From NCBI GenBank assembly GCA_963788125.1, contig CAWBFN010000002.1, positions 930,001 through 994,000 of the forward strand: a stretch of DNA of 64,000 bases, given 5' to 3'. The notes under the pieces were generated by a model. That model was given only the letters and a program-made list of their open reading frames with translations, was not told the origin of the DNA and ran no database searches. The translations under genes and the position numbers were made by a program. This DNA is from Bog-473 sp963788125 (lineage in GTDB: Bacteria; Actinomycetota; Acidimicrobiia; Acidimicrobiales; RAAP-2). Each line of letters opens with the position of its first letter. The stretch's first letter is position 1. Positions 59,689-64,000 of this stretch are shown here, piece by piece.

Positions 59689-60273
59689 ATGAACATCGTG
59701 GTGAGTAACGTCAAAGGTGGAGTGGGCAAGACGACCACGTCGGTCTATCTGGCCGGCGCGGCAGCCCAGCGGGGGCGGGACGGGGCGGTCTACCTCGTGG
59801 ACGCCGATCGCCAGGCTTCGTCGGCGGAATGGTACGAAACCATGCCCATCCCCGGGGTGGAGCTGCTCGAGGCGCCATCGGAACGCACGGTGGCCAGAGC
59901 CATGGAACGGGAAGGCGGGATCGTGATCGTCGACACCCCGCCGGGCGACGAGCGCATCGTGCGCTCAGCCCTGGCCCGGGCGGACGCCCTGGTCATCCCC
60001 ACCCGGGCCGGTGGCGTGGAGCCCACCCGGGTCGTCGCCACCCTGGAGATGACACCGGCCAACATTCCCGCCGGCGTGGTCGTCTGCTCCGCCCGGCTCG
60101 GCACGAGAGACCTTGAGGCCACCATCGAATGGTGGTCGGAGTTCGATGTCCCGGTGTGGGGGGTCATCCCCGAGAGGGTCTCCATCGCCAGCGGGCCCTC
60201 CAGCCGCCTCTCGGGCGAAGGGCTCTTTCTCTACGGACAGGTGCTGAAGAGGGCGATGGGCAAGCGCCGCTGA
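59689..60273 (+). CDS. ParA/MinD-type ATPase, orphan
   Basis: A 194-aa cytoplasmic ATPase of the ParA superfamily. The deviant Walker A is VVSNVKGGVGKTTTSVYLA with the signature Lys; Walker B is IVIVDTPPGDERI. No parB or parS-like site is adjacent, and the protein is short (partition ParA is usually 250 aa or more), so it may position a protein complex rather than DNA. It lies 51 bp after the ABC operon and converges on the SpoIIE-like gene with 4 bp between stops. Confidence 0.85.
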   Translation: MNIVVSNVKGGVGKTTTSVYLAGAAAQRGRDGAVYLVDADRQASSAEWYETMPIPGVELLEAPSERTVARAMEREGGIVIVDTPPGDERIVRSALARADALVIPTRAGGVEPTRVVATLEMTPANIPAGVVVCSARLGTRDLEATIEWWSEFDVPVWGVIPERVSIASGPSSRLSGEGLFLYGQVLKRAMGKRR

Positions 60274-60277
60274 TCGG

Positions 60278-63200
60278 TCAGGTCAACCCGGAGCGGGGCA
60301 TCAGCTCGCTGTGGACGGGGCTCTCGTCCCAGGGCACCGGTGCTTGACCGCGTAGCTGGCGGATCATCTCGGCCAGAAACCAGCGCCGCACCGCAACGCT
60401 GGCCGGTGAGGCCGGGGGGGTGAGGAGGCGGGCGACCCGGGCGAATTGGTCGGCCTCGTCGAGCATGGCGTCGTACAGCTCGCACGCCGTCACCGCGGAC
60501 CTCGGCAGCTCGAGGTTCCAGTCGTAGCGGGGGAGTTTGCGGTCCACCACGTCCTGCCAACGCTCGTCCATGCCAGGTCCCAGACCGTTGAAACGGGTCC
60601 CGACCGCGGCGACGAGGACGGAGAGGCGTTCGGGCAGGATGGCGGAGGACGGCCTCATCGACCCGGAGTACTCCTTCGACCCGGAGTACTCCTTGACGAG
60701 GCGCAGCTCGCGGAAGAGCGCTTCGTACTCTTCGGCGGCCGTCTGAAGCAGCGCGACCGGAATTCCCAGCAGTTCGACCTTCACCCGAGCCGCAGGTTCG
60801 GCGGCGATGTGCAGATCGGCGCCGGCGAGCCCCAAGAGATCGAAGCGGAAGGACCCGTCGGAGACCGCGGCCGGTGTGCTGGAGTAGTCCACCGGGAGCT
60901 CGAACCAGACGATCTTCCCGCCAGCGACGGGCTGGACACCCCAGTTCTGCGCCAGCGTGTCGAACAGCGTGAGGCCCCGTCCCGTTGCCGCGTCGGCGGC
61001 GTAGTGCTTGATGGCGGGGATGGCGGGACTTCCGTCGGCAACGTCCACCCGTATGCGGTCGGCCATCAGATGCAAGGTGACGGTCAGGGGGGTGGCGGCG
61101 TGGAGCACGGCGTTGGTGACGAGCTCCGACGTCAACAGGGCGGCGCATTCGGCCACGTCGTCGGGGACATCGCGCAGGTGTGCGGCCACCCAGTGACGCG
61201 CCGTCGGCGTGCTCTCGACGACCGGGTCGAGGTGAAGTGTCGACATCCCAGCTGGTCCTGTACCCTCCATCGCCGACTTTCTATCCTCGGAGGGCACACC
61301 GGCGTAGCGGAGCGCCAAGACCACCACATCGTCGGCCTGCTCGTCGTCCATACGGCTGGCCAAGGCCGCGGCGGGCTGTGCTGGCCATCCGGAGAGCGCA
61401 ACCGCGGTGGCGACCTCCGCCAGTCGCTGCATGCCGAGGGTGATGAGCTCGCCGCGTCGTTCGACCAGCCCGTCGGAGTACATGACGAGGGAGTCGCCGG
61501 GGGACAGAGTGGCGGCGAGCGCCGGGCGCACCGGCCCTCCGAGACCGGCGGCGATGAGGAGCGAGTTCTGGGAGGAGAAAAAGGTGCTGTGGCCATCGGC
61601 CCGGACGAGCAGCGGCGAGGGGTGACCGGCGTTGGCGAGTCGTACCGACCCCGACATGGGATTGACGCTGCCGACGACGGCGGTGACCACACGATCCTCA
61701 CCCAGGACATCAAAGAGCTGGTCCAGTGAGGAGAGCACCTCGGACGGCGTCTGCCCGGCGGCGGCGTAGGCGCGTATGGCGCTGCGCACCTGGCCCATGA
61801 GCGCTGCCGCCGGGGCCCCTTTGCCCATGACGTCGCCCACGCTGAACACGACGTTCTCGTCGTCGAGTCGGAACACGTCGTACCAGTCACCGCCGACGTA
61901 GGTGCCCGCCGCGCCGGCGCGGTACTCGGCGTCGAGGTGCAGCCCCGCGACGGTGGGGAGGAAGTCGGGCAGTACGGCGTGTTGCAGCACCTCGGCCACC
62001 ACGTGCTCACGCTGGAATCGGGTGGCATTGGAGAGCGCCACCCCGGTCCGGTCCGCCACCTCGGTGGCCAGGGAGATGTCATCCGGCTCGAAGTGACGAT
62101 CCGGACCGTCCAAGAACGTCATGACGCCGATCACCTCGCCGTTGGCGGTGAACGGCACGGCCAGGGCGGTCGAGTCGGCCGCCTGCTCGCCCTCCCCCGC
62201 CGGCGAGGAGACCAGGGCCACCTGGGCGTGGCCGGTCCGGAAGGCGAGCGCTGCGGGTGCGTCCGAATCGTAGGGAATGTTGTCGGGGCCGATCAGGTGT
62301 TGGGCCGCCCTCGACGCGAAGATCTCCGTCCCGCGCACATTGAGTCGTTGCAGGCCATTCTCGCCGGGCACCTGCACCACGCAGGCATCGGACAGCCGCC
62401 CCACCACCAGTCGCATGGTGCGCTGCATCACCGTGGTCGGGTCGAGGCTGGAGCTGAGCAACTTCGTCACATCGGAGAGCAGCGCCAGGCGCTCGCGACC
62501 GGCCTCGGCCTTGCGGAGAGCCTCGCGCTCCTGTTCGAAGAGCTGCGCCCGCTCGAGCGCCTGCGCCGTGAGGCCGGCCAACGTCGAGAGGAAGCGGAGC
62601 TCTGGCTCGCTGGGCTCGGACCGTGCCACGAACGCCAGGGCGAGGACACCGAGCGGGCGGCCACTGCCCTTGAGGGGTTCGAGCACGACGGTCACCGGCT
62701 CGCCCACCTCCTCGAGGGCGCCGGGCTGAAGCTCCGCCGAGAGGGCGCCCGCGCCGCCCGCCGCCGCCTTTGTGGTCACGATCGTGCGGCCCCCGGTCAA
62801 GGCGGACCCCGAAGGCGTGCCCTCCACGGGTAGGGGGCCCGGTGAGAACAGGGGGGGATCGCCGTTGCTGGCCAGGCACGACAGCGTCCGCTCGCCCGCC
62901 AGCGGGACGCGGCACACGCCGGCGTGCGCGCCGAGGGCCCGTCGTCCCCCGTCGACCGCCTCGCGGGCGACGTCGTCGGGCGTGGTCGCCGCGGCGAGAG
63001 CGGAACTCAGGTGCTGTAGGTGCTGGCTGCGCTCGAGGTTGGCGAACTCGGTCAGGGTGAGACGGGCCCGTTCGACCGCTTGGGCGGCCGCTCCGGTGAT
63101 GGTGAAGAGGAAGCTCTTGTCGGCCTCGGAGATGGACCGCCGCCGCGCCCAGTGGACCACGACCGCCCCGACCGCACGGTCGGAGACGACCAGCGGCACG

Positions 63201-63964
63201 ATGGCCAGCGAGGTGAACCGGTTGGAGTCCGCCGACACTGCCAGCGGCGACCATTGGCCTCGTGGCGCCTCGAGCGACTCGGCGAAGAATCCCTCGCGGT
63301 TCTCCATGACACCGGCCAACTCGCCGTCGGGCGCCAGGGCGGCCAGCAGGGCACGCTCGGGCTCGCCGGGCTCGTAACCGAACCGGCGGTGCACGCGGAG
63401 GATGCCCCGATCGTTCGTGGCGAAGGTCGCCGCGTCCACACGCAGCTCCTCACGCAGGGCGCCGAAGACCGCGTCGGCCACCTGGGATGGGTCGGCCGCC
63501 GTGGTCAGTGCCCTGGCCAGCGCCTGCATGCTCTGCGCGGTCTCCGCCGCCACTCGTCTCCGCCGCTCAATCCGGGTCTCGGTTCGGGCCGAGCGCAACT
63601 GCTGGTTTCGTTGCGTGCGCAGGTGGGAGATCCAGACGGCGACGCCCGAACTGAGCACCAGGGTCATCACCCGGAGGAAATGGTTCAGGTCGCCGTACTG
63701 ACGGGGCGGGGTGTGGAGCACGATCGAGAAGAAGGTGGCGTACAGTCCGACCAGCGCCGTCCGTCGGGGGCCGGCGAAGGAGGCGGCGATGAAGGGGCCG
63801 ATGGCCAGGAATCCGACCAGCCCCAACTTGCCGTCGTAGAGCGCGTCGAGGAGGGCCACGATCGAGACCCAGAGGACCGCGACCACGATGGCCAGGATCT
63901 CGGTGCGATCCACCGGGGTAGGTCCGGATCCGGTCTGCGTGTCATCGCGCTCTAGTTCCGCCAC
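60278..63964 (-). CDS. membrane GAF-SpoIIE phosphatase-HATPase regulator
   Basis: A 1228-aa signalling protein. Residues 10-110 form three or four membrane helices, 145-295, 315-470 and 490-650 are three GAF-type sensors (positions approximate), and 670-885 is a SpoIIE/PP2C phosphatase with GGDWYD near 691 and DDEQADDVVVLAL. Residues 910-1020 form an RsbW-like HATPase (ELVTNAVLHA, GRGLTLFDTLA), and 1050-1228 an accessory domain common in actinobacterial stress regulators. It may both dephosphorylate an anti-anti-sigma factor and bind one as kinase, controlling a stress sigma factor. The start at 63964 precedes MAELERDD. Confidence 0.86.
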   Translation of the reverse strand: MAELERDDTQTGSGPTPVDRTEILAIVVAVLWVSIVALLDALYDGKLGLVGFLAIGPFIAASFAGPRRTALVGLYATFFSIVLHTPPRQYGDLNHFLRVMTLVLSSGVAVWISHLRTQRNQQLRSARTETRIERRRRVAAETAQSMQALARALTTAADPSQVADAVFGALREELRVDAATFATNDRGILRVHRRFGYEPGEPERALLAALAPDGELAGVMENREGFFAESLEAPRGQWSPLAVSADSNRFTSLAIVPLVVSDRAVGAVVVHWARRRSISEADKSFLFTITGAAAQAVERARLTLTEFANLERSQHLQHLSSALAAATTPDDVAREAVDGGRRALGAHAGVCRVPLAGERTLSCLASNGDPPLFSPGPLPVEGTPSGSALTGGRTIVTTKAAAGGAGALSAELQPGALEEVGEPVTVVLEPLKGSGRPLGVLALAFVARSEPSEPELRFLSTLAGLTAQALERAQLFEQEREALRKAEAGRERLALLSDVTKLLSSSLDPTTVMQRTMRLVVGRLSDACVVQVPGENGLQRLNVRGTEIFASRAAQHLIGPDNIPYDSDAPAALAFRTGHAQVALVSSPAGEGEQAADSTALAVPFTANGEVIGVMTFLDGPDRHFEPDDISLATEVADRTGVALSNATRFQREHVVAEVLQHAVLPDFLPTVAGLHLDAEYRAGAAGTYVGGDWYDVFRLDDENVVFSVGDVMGKGAPAAALMGQVRSAIRAYAAAGQTPSEVLSSLDQLFDVLGEDRVVTAVVGSVNPMSGSVRLANAGHPSPLLVRADGHSTFFSSQNSLLIAAGLGGPVRPALAATLSPGDSLVMYSDGLVERRGELITLGMQRLAEVATAVALSGWPAQPAAALASRMDDEQADDVVVLALRYAGVPSEDRKSAMEGTGPAGMSTLHLDPVVESTPTARHWVAAHLRDVPDDVAECAALLTSELVTNAVLHAATPLTVTLHLMADRIRVDVADGSPAIPAIKHYAADAATGRGLTLFDTLAQNWGVQPVAGGKIVWFELPVDYSSTPAAVSDGSFRFDLLGLAGADLHIAAEPAARVKVELLGIPVALLQTAAEEYEALFRELRLVKEYSGSKEYSGSMRPSSAILPERLSVLVAAVGTRFNGLGPGMDERWQDVVDRKLPRYDWNLELPRSAVTACELYDAMLDEADQFARVARLLTPPASPASVAVRRWFLAEMIRQLRGQAPVPWDESPVHSELMPRSGLT
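60660..60695 (-). repeat. 18-bp direct duplication in SpoIIE-like gene
   Basis: GACCCGGAGTACTCCTTC and GACCCGGAGTACTCCTTG are adjacent, encoding KEYSGS twice in the C-terminal accessory domain. It is a recent in-frame duplication without frame loss. Confidence 0.8.
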
Positions 63965-64000
63965 ACCATTCTCCCCCCGACGAAGCGGTCGTGGGCATCG

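Noticed and set aside
1..64000. CRISPR array, prophage, transposon or biosynthetic gene cluster
   Set aside because: No regularly spaced repeats of 24-40 bp, no transposase/integrase and no PKS or NRPS genes are visible. The only tandem repeats are the short ones listed.

Overview
The window is 64 kb of GC-rich, tightly packed bacterial chromosome. Frequent GTG starts, 1- to 4-base stop/start overlaps, a mycofactocin-type SDR, a P450, several CaiB/BaiF CoA-transferases, an Rpf-like secreted protein and a SpoIIE/GAF phosphatase all point to an actinobacterium. A soil or aquatic Acidimicrobiia-like lineage is my best guess (inference; no rRNA is present to confirm it). I see no rRNA, tRNA, CRISPR array, transposase, phage gene or plasmid origin. 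Coordinates give the start codon I favour, which is often internal to the longest possible reading frame.

Layout. 0-1.6 kb: DHA2-type MFS exporter. 1.7-11.1 kb: an acyl-CoA/redox catabolic block with three CaiB/BaiF CoA-transferases, a Gfo/Idh/MocA dehydrogenase, an amidohydrolase that lacks the usual HxH, a mycofactocin-type SDR, a P450 and a nitroreductase. The last two CoA-transferases overlap and look like two unlike subunits of one enzyme. 11.1-16 kb: DinB/DUF664, a DsbA/FrnE-like protein whose start codon lies in a 14-bp inverted repeat, membrane proteins, a nonapeptide-repeat protein coupled to an RDD protein, and a PLDc_N/SHOCT protein. 16-18 kb: MarR-MFS operon. 18-25.8 kb: a 20-bp perfect palindrome, a small DUF4177-like protein, a tyrosine phosphatase, an aldo/keto reductase, an orphan ABC substrate-binding protein, an acyl-CoA synthetase, an SDR and an MFS exporter. 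25.9-30.4 kb: a divergent cyclic-di-GMP pair. 30.4-34.4 kb: a class II aldolase broken by a one-base frameshift, a stand-alone LigD polymerase domain, and a divergent MFS/TetR pair with a visible operator-promoter. 34.5-45.2 kb: copper ATPase, glucose-6-phosphate dehydrogenase, nitrilase, agmatinase-like ureohydrolase, serine hydrolase, SDR, an HSL-type hydrolase missing its nucleophile serine, and a Baeyer-Villiger-type monooxygenase.

45.3-53.7 kb is the most distinctive region, a complete Kdp potassium system: an unnamed 27-aa membrane peptide, then kdpF, kdpA, kdpB, kdpC and an OB-fold protein, all on the + strand with overlapping or nearly overlapping ends. Convergent to it lie kdpE and a sensor histidine kinase. 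The sensor KdpD is split: its membrane/kinase half is encoded on the - strand, while its N-terminal KdpD-USP half is a separate, divergently transcribed gene 86 bp away.

53.7-64 kb: nucleoside phosphorylase-like protein, limonene-epoxide-hydrolase-like protein, secreted Rpf-like protein with an Ala-Pro linker, alpha/beta hydrolase, a drug/polysaccharide-type ABC exporter (one ATPase, two permeases), an orphan ParA-like ATPase and a 1228-aa GAF-SpoIIE-HATPase regulator. Several convergent gene pairs overlap at their 3' ends, and GC-rich stem-loops without U-tracts follow at least three genes.
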